NCBI GenBank assembly: GCA_037783545.1
Contig: JBBELK010000684.1
Span: forward strand, 434,001 to 498,000
Direction: 5' to 3'
From: Henricia sp. BOLD:AAB3569
Taxonomy: Eukaryota > Echinodermata > Asteroidea > Spinulosida > Echinasteridae
DNA: 64,000 nucleotides
Under the pieces are notes generated by a model. That model did not search any database, was not told the origin of the DNA, and worked only from the letters and a program-made list of their open reading frames with translations. Every line of letters starts with the position of its first letter. Positions within the stretch are counted from its first letter, which is position 1. A program made the translations under genes and the position numbers. Below, piece by piece: positions 61,201 through 64,000 of this stretch.

Positions 61201-62101
61201 AAAACGTCTATATAGTTTCACTCTTTCAGATTCAGAGAGTAGCGTTCATTCATTGATTCATTCATCCATTCTGACTCGTGTAGTAATTTGAAGCCACAGC
61301 CAACAATTCCGACAATTTGCATCACTTGTGATAAAGCTTATGAGAAACAAATTATAAAGTACGTACGTTCATGTGTTGCAGAATGTATTTCCGACAGTTG
61401 GTGAAAGTGTCTCTCCAGACGTAAGTAGGGAAATTGCCAAACGCCGCAACCAGTGGCTTTCCAAGAGCAGCCCTTGTCGATGGTATCGAATTTCTCATCC
61501 CCTTGTATGGCAGGTCAATGCCAGTAGCTTTCAATTTGTTGCCTTTGAATATATTTTCCGGTGTGACTGGCGTGGTAAACACCGCATCAGTGTCTGTCCA
61601 AGCAATAATGTCTACATCGGTGTATAAATCCATGAAGAAACTGTTCCACATCATGCGGTTGTATCCCACGGTGAGCCGTTTTGTCTTCAGGCAAGTCGCA
61701 TCCTCAGGTAGAGGTTCATACCTGATTTTAATGTTAAATCCGATAAGGTGTTGTTGTTTCTGAAGCCGAGCTGCAAACTCATGATCGGTCTTTGATTCCT
61801 CGTCCAGTACTAGACTGACATTACCCAACTTTGGGGACCAGAACAGCGCAGCGGAGCGAAACTTCTTACAGTAGAGAAACTGCAGAAGATCTGGTCTCGC
61901 GGTCATTCGTATTGTCAACTCCATACTGTAGCCGTTCGTGAGAGACAGGTTTGGCCGAGTTTTAGAACCGGTGACCGATGACTCGATTGTACTTGGACGC
62001 CTTTCGAGTACTTTCTGGTGTGAGTATATTGTGATTAGAATGACCATAACGGCAACATATGATGTGATTAAAAACGCGGGTGTTTTTATATTTACATGCA
62101 T
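7293..62101 (-). CDS. Putative Golgi type II glycosyltransferase, two coding exons
   Basis: Coding exon one is 62101-61367 and coding exon two is 7850-7293. Exon one ends ATGAAC/GTACGT and exon two follows TTTTCCTTGCAG. Both junctions are phase 0, and the joined frame has no interruption (about 430 residues). An in-frame TAG precedes the ATG at 62101. Residues 8-26 form one hydrophobic membrane segment after a short basic N-terminus, the layout of a type II Golgi enzyme. Potential N-glycosylation sites lie near residues 51 and 94. The motif WTDTDAVF (residues 168-175) contains a DxD-type metal and sugar-nucleotide site. The conserved stretch after it continues smoothly across the splice junction. 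The exact family and substrate are not identified; it resembles uncharacterised glycosyltransferase-like proteins of marine invertebrates. The intron is 53.5 kb and full of transposons; further small exons inside it cannot be excluded. 5' untranslated exons lie beyond 62101. Confidence 0.7.
8171..10040 (-). mobile_element. 5'-truncated non-LTR retrotransposon (CR1/jockey-like)
   Basis: The element runs right to left. Its 3' end is marked by a short GGAATT-unit tandem tail at 8171-8195, typical of CR1/L2-type LINEs. The 5' end is cut within coding sequence near 10040, the usual result of incomplete reverse transcription. No polymerase II promoter or endonuclease domain remains. Confidence 0.85.
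8413..10037 (-). CDS. LINE reverse transcriptase, partial
   Basis: The frame is open from the truncated 5' end to a stop at 8413 (about 540 residues, no frameshift seen). It covers the linker after the endonuclease and the whole reverse transcriptase domain. Landmarks in order are a [10 protein letters not shown] finger motif, NDYRPIAL, the [10 protein letters not shown] motif with a catalytic Asp, [13 protein letters not shown], and the FADDS active-site box. A thumb region with [12 protein letters not shown] follows. The N-terminal endonuclease is missing, so this copy cannot move alone. The 5' boundary is truncation, so no start codon is assigned. The open frame suggests a fairly recent insertion. 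Confidence 0.85.
10041..10340 (+). repeat. Dispersed repeat, inverted partner at 31045-31345
   Basis: This block, including CATAAAGACGGGCAAAGTGTT and GTCAACCGGAAA-type sequence near 10130, matches the reverse complement of 31045-31345 with moderate divergence. Both copies lie a few hundred bases from a related TTAA MITE (10724 and 30380). It is probably one mobile family of unknown class. Confidence 0.55.
10724..11060. mobile_element. TTAA-flanked MITE
   Basis: TTAA lies at 10720-10723 and 11061-11064. Subterminal AGAGAGACCAGATCA and internal CTCATGGGT...TGAGATTTT match the MITE at 30380-30738. There is no coding capacity. Confidence 0.55.
11065..13616. other. Stretch without a supported gene; may include the BEL 5' LTR
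   Basis: No reading frame with coding character is visible. The last 400-500 bases before the BEL gag start should contain its 5' LTR and primer site. No 3' LTR survives for comparison, so I cannot place the LTR borders. Confidence 0.3.
14633..14697. repeat. 65-base palindromic insertion in gag
   Basis: GGGCGGATCCAGG on the left pairs with CCTGGATCCGCGCC on the right, and AATGAACC/GGCTCATT extends the stem. The gag frame resumes after it. CAGGGGCGGATCCAG-like ends are seen in hAT MITEs, but no clear 8-base target duplication is visible. Confidence 0.65.
16121..17770 (+). mobile_element. Tc1-like transposon, full length
   Basis: TA target duplications lie at 16119-16120 and 17771-17772. The terminal inverted repeats are about 146 bases long, begin (C/T)ACTACTCAAAAGAATTAAAG and are over 90% alike by eye. 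They enclose one transposase gene. Length, TA target and gene content are those of a complete Tc1 element. It sits in the 5' leader of the piggyBac transposase. Confidence 0.9.
16394..17476 (+). CDS. Tc1-family transposase, uninterrupted but D-to-N at active site
   Basis: The frame is open for 360 residues from ATG 16394 to TAG 17476. Another in-frame ATG at 16262 lies at the inner edge of the terminal repeat, so the downstream one is preferred. Residues 1-20 ([20 protein letters not shown]) look like a signal peptide, which is unexpected for a nuclear enzyme. Next come a paired-type helix-turn-helix ([15 protein letters not shown]...[13 protein letters not shown]), a basic GQGRRR-like hinge, a second HTH with [14 protein letters not shown], and the DDE domain. 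The second Asp is in VQDNARAHT and the Glu is in [10 protein letters not shown]. The first catalytic position, normally Asp in FSDES, is Asn here (FSNES, codon AAT 16904-16906). The protein should therefore be catalytically dead despite an intact frame. Confidence 0.9.
   Translation: MKVLPILLFVVCLLGPSTGVRRQLTEAEVARAVQLLEFCNTQRAVAVHFDVSVSVINRLWRRFQEDGLYTRRPGQGRRRVTTPPQDRHLMILARRNRRSTARSLATSFHRATDVRVSNQTVRNRLHEDGMRDRRPATCPILSVVHHRARLDFARNHQFWQMDQWAPVLFSNESRFTVSTNDRRVRVWRRSGERYFNCNIVEFDHFRGGSVMVWAGISLEGRTDLVVVAGGALTGLRYRDEILEPVVRPYAAAVGENVILVQDNARAHTARVSMNFLENEGISTMPWPARSPDLNPIEHAWDMLGRRVAGREHAPDSVQTLREALVEEWENIPQDSIRQLILSIPRRCQECIQARGGHTSY
17799..19052 (+). repeat. Tandem pair of tRNA-derived SINEs
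   Basis: Two copies of about 620 bases (17799-18414 and 18426-19052) are more than 90% alike. Each has box A-like TTGGCGTAGTGG near its start and GGGTTCGAATCC 380 bases later. A region with GGGTTTTCCCCTGGGG and CTTCCCACTTCTAAA-type sequence follows, then an ACAACAAC tail. The tail-side motif resembles conserved metazoan SINE central domains. GCAGCGC(A/T)TTC precedes copy one (17788-17798), lies between the copies (18415-18425) and partly follows copy two (GGCGCATTC, 19053-19061). This fits one target duplicated by two insertions or a tandem duplication. Confidence 0.75.
19510..19569. repeat. Near-perfect 60-base hairpin
   Basis: CTAGACCCGTGAACAGG and CTTCGGAAAA pair with TTTTCCGAAG and CCTGTTCACGGGTCTAG around a loop of a few bases, with one mismatched pair. 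There is no reading frame. Confidence 0.8.
20100..20212. repeat. G-rich low-complexity tract
   Basis: About 110 bases are almost entirely G with scattered A, including runs of 16 or more G. The strand could form G-quadruplexes. Long frames through it encode only Gly/Arg/Glu or Pro and are not genes. Confidence 0.85.
21008..21440. repeat. Palindrome built of GTCCTRCGA motifs
   Basis: An imperfect inverted repeat is centred near 21200 (GGGCCTTTAAAGACCC). Both arms carry many copies of GACTGTCCTACGA, TCGTACGA and CCTGCGA or their complements. No gene is visible. It is probably a foldback element nested in the 3.7-kb element. Confidence 0.65.
21441..22814. other. Interior of long-TIR element; nothing recognised
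   Basis: AT-rich sequence with short TACATGTA tracts and no frame of coding character. Confidence 0.35.
24133..25187 (+). repeat. Local duplication across the piggyBac/LINE junction
   Basis: Bases 24133-24235 recur at 24435-24537 (transposase C-terminal region). Bases 24255-24434 recur at 25009-25187 (piggyBac right end, TTAA and the flanking LINE). The first unit lacks about 470 bases found in the second. Because LINE flank is included, the duplication happened after piggyBac insertion, or it is an assembly artefact. Confidence 0.8.
26290..29725 (+). pseudogene. BEL/Pao pol polyprotein, broken
   Basis: Order: an aspartic protease with the active-site motif [12 protein letters not shown] (about 26430-26465) in a frame open from 26291 to 26914; reverse transcriptase with YLPHH and FDCAAKYQG (27250-27340) and the YVDD box (about 27670-27684); a BEL-type region after RT with [19 protein letters not shown] (27945-28010); an RNase H-like segment with [13 protein letters not shown] (28196-28235); and an integrase with an [16 protein letters not shown] zinc-binding region (29080-29130) and [16 protein letters not shown] holding the catalytic Glu (29430-29475). 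Frameshifts and stops occur between nearly all blocks. The integrase core lacks the segment with the first catalytic Asp, between about 29240 and 29290. The C-terminus is cut near 29725. Confidence 0.85.
29726..30044. other. Stretch without a supported gene
   Basis: Nothing recognised between the broken BEL end and the tRNA-Leu-like SINE. Confidence 0.35.
30045..30765 (+). repeat. tRNA-Leu-like SINE interrupted by a MITE
   Basis: The head GGGTGTTATGACCGAGC (box A), CTCAAGTTCC (leucine-like anticodon region) and GGGTTCGATTCC (box B) spans 30048-30125. A body follows with CTTGAGCAAGGCATTTAA, GATCCCAGAGCATT and CTGTAATTGGCGGTTC. A TTAA MITE (30380-30738) is inserted in the AT-rich tail, which resumes as AATAAATAAATAATT. 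A second, shorter family member is at 63165-63345. Confidence 0.8.
30380..30738. mobile_element. TTAA-flanked MITE in a SINE tail
   Basis: TTAA lies at 30376-30379 and 30739-30742. The inverted ends are AGGAGTGTGACCAGA and TCTGGTCACGCTCCT. It is non-coding and related to the element at 10724-11060; a partial relative ends near 31017. Confidence 0.8.
31045..31345 (-). repeat. Dispersed repeat, inverted partner at 10041-10340
   Basis: The reverse complement of this block matches 10041-10340 (shared CATAAAGACGGGCAAAGTG and the segment ending in ATATC). See the partner entry. Confidence 0.55.
31346..32140. other. Stretch with one unclassified frame
   Basis: A plus-strand frame runs from about 31594 to 31923 and an overlapping one from 31653 to 31853. 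Neither has recognisable motifs, and they overlap in different frames, so no gene is called. Confidence 0.3.
32142..32250 (+). promoter_or_regulatory. Five octamer motifs followed by a TATA box
   Basis: Perfect ATGCAAAT octamers start at 32142, 32173, 32193, 32205 and 32226, followed by TATAAATA at 32243-32250. Three octamers sit in a repeat of the form TGCCCA-N(5-6)-ATGCAAAT, so the cluster arose partly by tandem duplication. Octamers bind POU-domain factors and accompany TATA boxes in some histone H2B promoters. No downstream gene is seen: L1-like sequence in the opposite orientation begins within about 20 bases. Confidence 0.6.
32696..33629. mobile_element. 934-base MITE with 28-base terminal inverted repeats
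   Basis: The ends GGCCCGGTCACACATAGACG and CGTCTATGTGTGACCGGGCC are perfect inverted repeats, extending inward to 28 bases. The interior is rich in CG and GCGCA, with short tandem repeats such as CACACCTAGCG and GTGTACGTAGC. There is no gene. The target duplication is unclear. Confidence 0.8.
33961..34285. mobile_element. Foldback MITE with repeated CTTCGCCCCAT
   Basis: The left arm has four copies of CGCCC(C)AT, mostly CTTCGCCCCAT. The right arm has several copies of ATGGGGCGAAGTGGTA in the opposite orientation. The loop is AT-rich and non-coding. Confidence 0.7.
36506..37897 (-). mobile_element. 5'-truncated L2/CR1-like LINE inside polymerase B
   Basis: The 3' end on the minus strand is GCGCCTAGAGGCCC...GGCGCTATATAAG followed by an ATT repeat (36506-36530), a hairpin tail typical of L2-like LINEs. 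The 5' end is truncated inside the reverse transcriptase near 37897. It separates two polymerase B blocks that are contiguous in other Polintons. Confidence 0.85.
36650..37897 (-). CDS. L2/CR1-like reverse transcriptase, partial
   Basis: An open frame of about 415 residues without stops runs from the truncation to TAA 36650. It has [27 protein letters not shown] (catalytic Asp), [15 protein letters not shown] and the YADDTQLYL active-site box. A C-terminal domain follows with [23 protein letters not shown] and a [10 protein letters not shown] end, a pattern typical of the L2/CR1 group. The frame continues upstream into polymerase B sequence by chance, so residues before SAYRPF do not belong to it. 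The intact frame suggests it is younger than the decayed Polinton around it. Confidence 0.85.
   Translation of the reverse strand, partial: LHASMQSAYRPFHSTETALLRVQNDILTALDKRNEALLVLLDFSAAFDTIDHKQLITRFEERYGISGTALQWFSSYMAGRTQSVSVKNVVSDPIAVDCGVPQGSVIGPLAFILFSAPLQDIIDAHGIQSIMYADDTQLYLSFKPHERDTAVKRMEACISAIRSWCKFNMLVLNDRKTEILFFRSHFSKAVCHSLPGLTIGNDVIPPSVHARNLGVSMDSSLTMTNHINNLCKAAWHALRQIGQIRQYLDQTSTSRLVHAFVTSMLYCCNSLLFGLPDKEIAKLQRVQNAAAQLVLRVSRREHITPVLFQLHWLPVKQRLAFKTLLLTFKAIHNIAPGYLSDLVQLYTPSRSLRLSSDCQLRVPARSSTKFYGDRSFVFSAAHLWNGLSNSMRQIHSISNFKSQLKTHLFIQYYQT
39172..40125 (+). pseudogene. Polinton capsid-like gene (F54H12.2-like)
   Basis: Blocks match the protein widely annotated in invertebrates as 'uncharacterized protein F54H12.2-like', which I take to be the Polinton major capsid protein. 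Seen in order: [15 protein letters not shown] (39232-39280), [11 protein letters not shown] (39318-39350), [16 protein letters not shown] (39448-39495), [16 protein letters not shown] (39550-39595), VRKVKLSS, then after several frameshifts and a deletion around 39740-39780 [19 protein letters not shown] (39931-39987) and [15 protein letters not shown] (40072-40118). The N-terminal region and the end after 40125 are missing. At least four frame changes make it a pseudogene. Confidence 0.7.
40427..42439. mobile_element. 2-kb foldback element inside the protease gene
   Basis: Its ends are CACGGCGTGGCCCGCC and GGCGGGCCACGCCGTG, and ACAA duplications lie at 40423-40426 and 42440-42443. The arms are imperfect inverted copies of roughly 700 bases (40427-41150 and 41750-42439), sharing for example CCGGAAAAACCGG and GGGTCGGAGGTTCTATTTTT. 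The loop contains a second small MITE at about 41505-41735. There is no transposase. Confidence 0.85.
41505..41735. mobile_element. MITE within the foldback loop
   Basis: AACTACAGAGCTCTGGAAATG and GCCACCCGACTTGTT on the left are matched in inverted form by the right end (AACAAGTTGGATGGC, CTTCCATAGCTCCGTAGTT). The interior repeats GACGACAT/GTCATCCT motifs. Confidence 0.7.
43302..47280 (-). mobile_element. CR1/L2-like LINE with esterase, endonuclease and RT
   Basis: The element is nearly complete on the minus strand. Its 3' end at 43302 has a TAAATGGAATAAATAAA tail. The 5' end near 47280 lacks a recognisable untranslated region. It splits the PC4-like gene. Confidence 0.75.
43705..47279 (-). 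pseudogene. LINE polyprotein: esterase, endonuclease, reverse transcriptase
   Basis: On the minus strand: a basic, low-complexity N-terminal region (47279-46841); after a frameshift an SGNH esterase-like domain with VILHVGSNN and DGVHLNSQG (46850-46590); a Pro/His-rich linker; an exonuclease-endonuclease-phosphatase domain with [32 protein letters not shown] (46210-45800) and, after another frameshift, ISDHFPIYG (45640). Reverse transcriptase blocks follow: [28 protein letters not shown] (44800-44520), then [14 protein letters not shown] and a C-terminal RT tail ending at 43705. Part of the RT finger region is missing near 44850. Several frame changes make it inactive. Esterase and endonuclease share one continuous frame (46796-45738). 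Confidence 0.8.
47442..47768 (-). CDS. Small Polinton gene of unknown function
   Basis: A 108-residue frame with its own ATG (47768) ends three bases before the start of the PC4-like gene, the tight spacing of virus-like operons. It has no membrane segment or known motif. The middle is rich in Arg, Lys and aromatic residues ([13 protein letters not shown]); the ends are Pro/Ala-rich. It has no interruption, unlike neighbouring Polinton genes. A second ATG in frame lies at 47744. Confidence 0.45.
   Translation of the reverse strand: MAALPSLNMENAVTTAQLQVPPSSPVGSAAFQPFDCRRKLTHYQVKRGWREAFSTTENRPYSYNIFTRDSVWFIPEALPIRPENRQPESGPAPDLLAAAIAELNDGPS
48075..48360 (-). pseudogene. L1-like endonuclease fragment
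   Basis: The minus-strand frame contains [15 protein letters not shown] and ICLGGDFNS, the pattern of a LINE endonuclease. It is cut near 48075. It may be the 5' part of the L1-like element at 32262-34830, with the Polinton lying between them. A plus-strand gene start (ATG 48026) stops being sensible where this fragment begins. Confidence 0.5.
48500..49140. other. Stretch without a gene; poly-C tract
   Basis: Bases 49027-49075 are mostly C with runs of 20 or more and CCCTCCCTCA repeats. An imperfect inverted repeat (GGCACTCCGTGCATGACGTA and its complement) spans about 48921-49020. GCGCA motifs recur at 48610-48790. Nothing coding is seen. Confidence 0.5.
49916..52179 (+). pseudogene. Harbinger Myb/SANT-like DNA-binding protein, one nonsense codon
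   Basis: Exons 49916-50219 and 51704-52179 (phase 1 junction, AAAACGG/GTAGGC to TTAAACAG/GTGGTGG) give about 259 codons. Residues 15-90 form a Myb/SANT-like domain ([38 protein letters not shown]). The junction recreates the KTGGG motif common after the domain in Harbinger Myb proteins. An acidic Glu/Asp stretch, a Ser/Pro-rich linker and a C-terminal coiled coil ([15 protein letters not shown]) follow. An in-frame TGA lies at 50189-50191, just before the exon end, where a CGA Arg codon would fit. In such elements this protein brings the transposase to the DNA ends and into the nucleus. Without readthrough the copy makes only the Myb domain. Confidence 0.75.
50331..51185. mobile_element. Long-TIR MITE in the Myb-gene intron
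   Basis: GTGAAATTACACTGTAAAT and CTGTCATTTAATCTGTCAG on the left recur inverted on the right (CTGACAGATTAAATGACAG, ATTTACAGTGCAATTTCA), with GGGGCTGG/CCAGCCCC further in. There is no coding capacity. Confidence 0.75.
52328..52399 (-). tRNA. tRNA-Thr-like gene or tRNA-derived repeat
   Basis: 72 bases fold as a cloverleaf: acceptor GCCCAGA with TCGGGGC (one mismatch), D arm GCTC/GAGT, anticodon stem TTGGC/GCCAA with loop CATGTAT, and T arm CTGGG/CCCAG. The anticodon would be TGT (Thr), but base 33 is A instead of the invariant T, so it may be inactive. Inverted GAAAATTGCA segments on both sides suggest it is the head of a repeat. It lies between the two Harbinger genes. Confidence 0.5.
53030..55997 (-). 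CDS. Harbinger transposase (HARBI1-like), four exons, no lesion seen
   Basis: Exons 55997-55809, 54837-54597, 54008-53783 and 53417-53030 have correct GT/AG ends and matching phases (0, 1, 2). Together they give 347 residues, the usual size of HARBI1 family proteins, with no stop or frameshift. The N-terminal part has a helix-turn-helix-like region ([30 protein letters not shown]). The nuclease has conserved acids in GAIDCTHV (D150), WPGSSHDS (D202), LLGDSGY (D228) and RVIVEQMFG (E264), among which lie the DDE catalytic residues. LHNLA follows near the C-terminus. The start ATG follows the terminal repeat region. It could be catalytically competent; its Myb partner in this copy is damaged. 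Human HARBI1 is a domesticated relative. Confidence 0.9.
54415..54547. mobile_element. Palindromic TTAA MITE in transposase intron
   Basis: TTAA lies at 54411-54414 and 54548-54551. AGGCACAGGC and GCCTGTGCCT are the perfect ends, and AAATTCG and GGAGCTGTG-type segments pair inward. Half of a relative lies at 7021-7104. Confidence 0.8.
57540..57605. repeat. Short minisatellite
   Basis: Four to five units of GGACTTGTGGT with small changes. Confidence 0.75.
57880..58021. mobile_element. Palindromic MITE, TATA-flanked
   Basis: GACCGTATCGAATAGCCGCC and GGCGGCTATTCGATATGGTC form the ends, followed inward by TGTGGGGCA/TGCCCCAC. TATA lies on each side. Non-coding. Confidence 0.8.
58175..58386. mobile_element. 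Foldback MITE
   Basis: GCTGTTTAGCA...TTTATAAAAATGG on the left recurs inverted as CCATTTTTATAA...TGCTAAACACC on the right, the right end being CATAAAGG-type sequence before GGCCCCCC. Non-coding. Confidence 0.6.
58649..58879 (-). other. Unclassified short reading frame
   Basis: A minus-strand frame of about 75 codons with balanced composition ([17 protein letters not shown] start region). There is no good acceptor in its frame. It could be a decayed exon or chance. Confidence 0.2.
58880..60137. other. Stretch without a supported gene
   Basis: Nothing coding is recognised. Bases 59860-59926 match 7916-7988 in inverted orientation (shared TTTCGTTTTGAACTGTGTAG complement and CCAATCAAATT). Confidence 0.4.
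60138..60943. mobile_element. MITE with GTTCGTCAGTATG repeats
   Basis: The left end TCGTCGCATTTTTCTCATAC and right end GTATGGGGAAAATGCGACGA are inverted. The motif GTTCGTCRGTATG also occurs inside near 60359 and 60770. Non-coding. Confidence 0.75.
61025..61241. mobile_element. TA-flanked MITE 125 bases from a splice donor
   Basis: TACTCTCTAAATTTAAAAGAG and CTCTTTCAGATTCAGAGAGTA are inverted ends containing TA at both outer edges. It lies just inside the big intron next to the donor at 61366. Confidence 0.7.
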
Positions 62102-63164
62102 GTTGCCAATGTTATAGACCTAGTTCGTATTAAGATATGTTAACTCAGTATGGTCATAGTACGGCTTTTATTACAGGTTTTGGTAGCATTCCAGGTGTGG
62201 CCCAGTGGCAGATCCAGCCTCATGTATCAACAGTCAAACGTTTTTCTGGCATGACTTAAAGCTAGGTTCATACTTCTCCGCCGAACTCACTCGCCGCATA
62301 CTCGCCGCATGTAGTCGCCCCATGGTTTTTACGCAATCTAACAAATCCGCTTTGCGCATAGTAGTCGCCGAGGTATAAACGGTGCAAAGTGCAAGGTGCA
62401 AGGTGCAAAAATAATAAAACCAGTGCTCAACTTACACAAAAAATGCCAATGGTTTACCATTAAGAATACCACTGACCATTACCACTAGCAATATTCAATG
62501 GTATATTTTATGCTCCTTTGCTTCGCTCATCCGCATAAAAAACAGTTTTATTCTAAACACAACCTCAATAAAAGCGAAATATAATTTCTAGTATTTTATT
62601 ATACAGTATGGGTTGGGGCCATGTTCAGATGACAACTATCCAATGTAAACAATGTTTAAGTAGAATAATGCTGAAACTGACATAAATAAACAAAAAACCA
62701 ATATTTAACTGAAGTACAAAGAAAACAGCAAATTATTGACATCAGGGACATATTCGCATAATCATAGTAACAGTAATTATGTACAGTGAAAATGGTCTAT
62801 AATGGTCACTATAAAAAGGTTGCCTCTTTATAGAGGTTTCTTAAGCATTGTACACATGGCATTTGGGACCATAGGTGTATGGTCGCTATATGCAGGTGGC
62901 TCGTTTATCAAGGTAGTTTTAATAGCATGTTTCACTGTAATGCATAGACGCTATAGAAGTAAATAGGTGCTGTTAATATTGACAGTAAAAGCCAGGTTTG
63001 TTTGTGTTATCTACAGAATTTGAAAGGTCATTTAGATAATTTGAAGATTTCAAAACAATTACGAGTGTTGAATTACTATAACTTGTTGTAGGTTAGAGTA
63101 CATGGGTTTTGGAAGTAAAACAAACCAACGAAAAAACCAACAGTCTGTCCGGATTCAGTACTAT
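62102..63164. other. 5' flank of the glycosyltransferase gene
   Basis: No gene is seen. A short GGTGCAAGGTGCAAAGTGCA-type repeat lies at 62385-62408. The promoter or 5' untranslated exons of the minus-strand gene should be here or further right, but none can be placed. Confidence 0.35.
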
Positions 63165-63345
63165 TTGGGGTGTTATGGCCGAGCGGTCTAGTGCGTCGAA
63201 CTTAAGTTCCTGTGCTAGTACTAGAATGTAGGTTCGAATCCGGGCCGCGACGGGTTGTGGCACCTGTGCCCTTGAGCAAGCCACTCAACCACACTTGCTC
63301 CCATTCCTGTAATTGGCGGATCTCCGCTGTTGGATATGGTAAATA
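63165..63345 (+). repeat. tRNA-Leu-like SINE, short copy
   Basis: GGGTGTTATGGCCGAGCGG (box A), CTTAAGTTCC and GGTTCGAATCCGGGCC (box B) are followed by CTTGAGCAAGCCACTC and CCTGTAATTGGCGGAT, then an AAATAAATAATAAAAC tail. It is the same family as 30045-30765 but lacks about 120 bases of the body. Confidence 0.8.
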
Positions 63346-64000
63346 AATAATAAAACAAAACAAAACAAAAAACATGAAATATTATTGGTTGACGCAGAAT
63401 TCATTAATTTGAACATTTAAAGTGATTTTCAGAATGATGATTTGTTTTTGTTTGTTTTTGTTTGTTATTTTGGTTGTACCTAAACTTGACAAAGTCCATA
63501 ACACAGGAATTTTCATAAATATAATAAATGTTAAATATGCGAGAGTTATTGCCATAAACGATCTGTTAAGAAACATAAACTAGAAACTGGACCTTATTTT
63601 GAAACACCCCACTTAAGTCATAACATTAATAGATTAAATTCTAAAACAAATTATCTCATGAATCCAATTAAATTGGCCTTCAAGGCTCTTCGGAGTATCT
63701 GTCCGACTTCACAACTTTTTTTTTTATTGTTTTTTGACAAATAAGCTTATCGTGTACAAAACACATATTTGTATTAGTTTACCGGATTTCTCATGAAAAC
63801 AGAAACATCGAGGTAGACATCAATGCTTCTGAAGGAAAAAAATATAAATATGTTATCATTTCGTAAAGGCTTTAGATATATTTAGGCGGGTCTTGATATC
63901 TCGTTCAACGTATCTATTTTTAGCCTGTGGAGTTTTCCATCTGCCAAATAGCATAATTTGCTCTTCGCTTATTCCTTGTTTGGCGAGATGTGAAGCTCCA
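63346..64000. other. AT-rich stretch without a supported gene
   Basis: Nothing recognised up to the window edge. Confidence 0.4.

Noticed and set aside
61434..61763. 109-codon plus-strand frame
   Set aside because: Antisense shadow of the first glycosyltransferase exon.

Overview
The window is eukaryotic genomic DNA. Genes have introns with GT/AG junctions, and tRNA-derived SINEs, MITEs and many superfamilies of transposon are present. The mix (BEL/Pao, piggyBac, Tc1, PIF/Harbinger, CR1/L2-like LINEs, a Maverick/Polinton with an F54H12.2-like capsid gene) and the frequent TACATGTA tracts suggest a marine invertebrate deuterostome, probably an echinoderm. The species is inferred, not proven.

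Host genes are few. Bases 1659-5121 hold three phase-compatible exons of an unidentified plus-strand gene. A minus-strand type II membrane protein with a DxD motif, a putative Golgi glycosyltransferase, has its first coding exon at 61367-62101 and its last at 7293-7850. The intron between them is 53.5 kb, and almost everything else in the window lies inside it.

Layout inside that intron, left to right. (1) 8171-10040: 5'-truncated LINE. (2) 13617-29725: a BEL/Pao element whose gag is split by a 5'-truncated LINE (14798-25662). That LINE is split at TTAA by a piggyBac element (15711-25065), and the piggyBac is itself interrupted by a Tc1 element, a tandem pair of SINEs and a 3.7-kb long-TIR element. 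(3) 30045-34830: SINE, TTAA MITEs, an octamer cluster beside a TATA box, and an L1-like LINE split by nested foldback elements. (4) 34983-48070: a decayed Polinton with DNA polymerase B, a capsid-like gene, an adenain-like protease, a PC4-like gene and an unknown small gene. It is broken by two LINEs and a 2-kb foldback element. (5) 49148-56993: a hAT-like shell around a second foldback shell around a nearly intact Harbinger transposon (49497-56198). This carries a four-exon transposase with no visible lesion and a Myb-like partner gene with one nonsense codon. (6) 57000-61300: palindromic MITEs.

The biology shown is layered transposon insertion into one intron, with capture of a virus-like Polinton. 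No CRISPR array, operon or bacterial feature is present. Most element genes are pseudogenes. The best preserved are the glycosyltransferase, the Harbinger transposase and the Tc1 transposase, the last with one catalytic Asp replaced.
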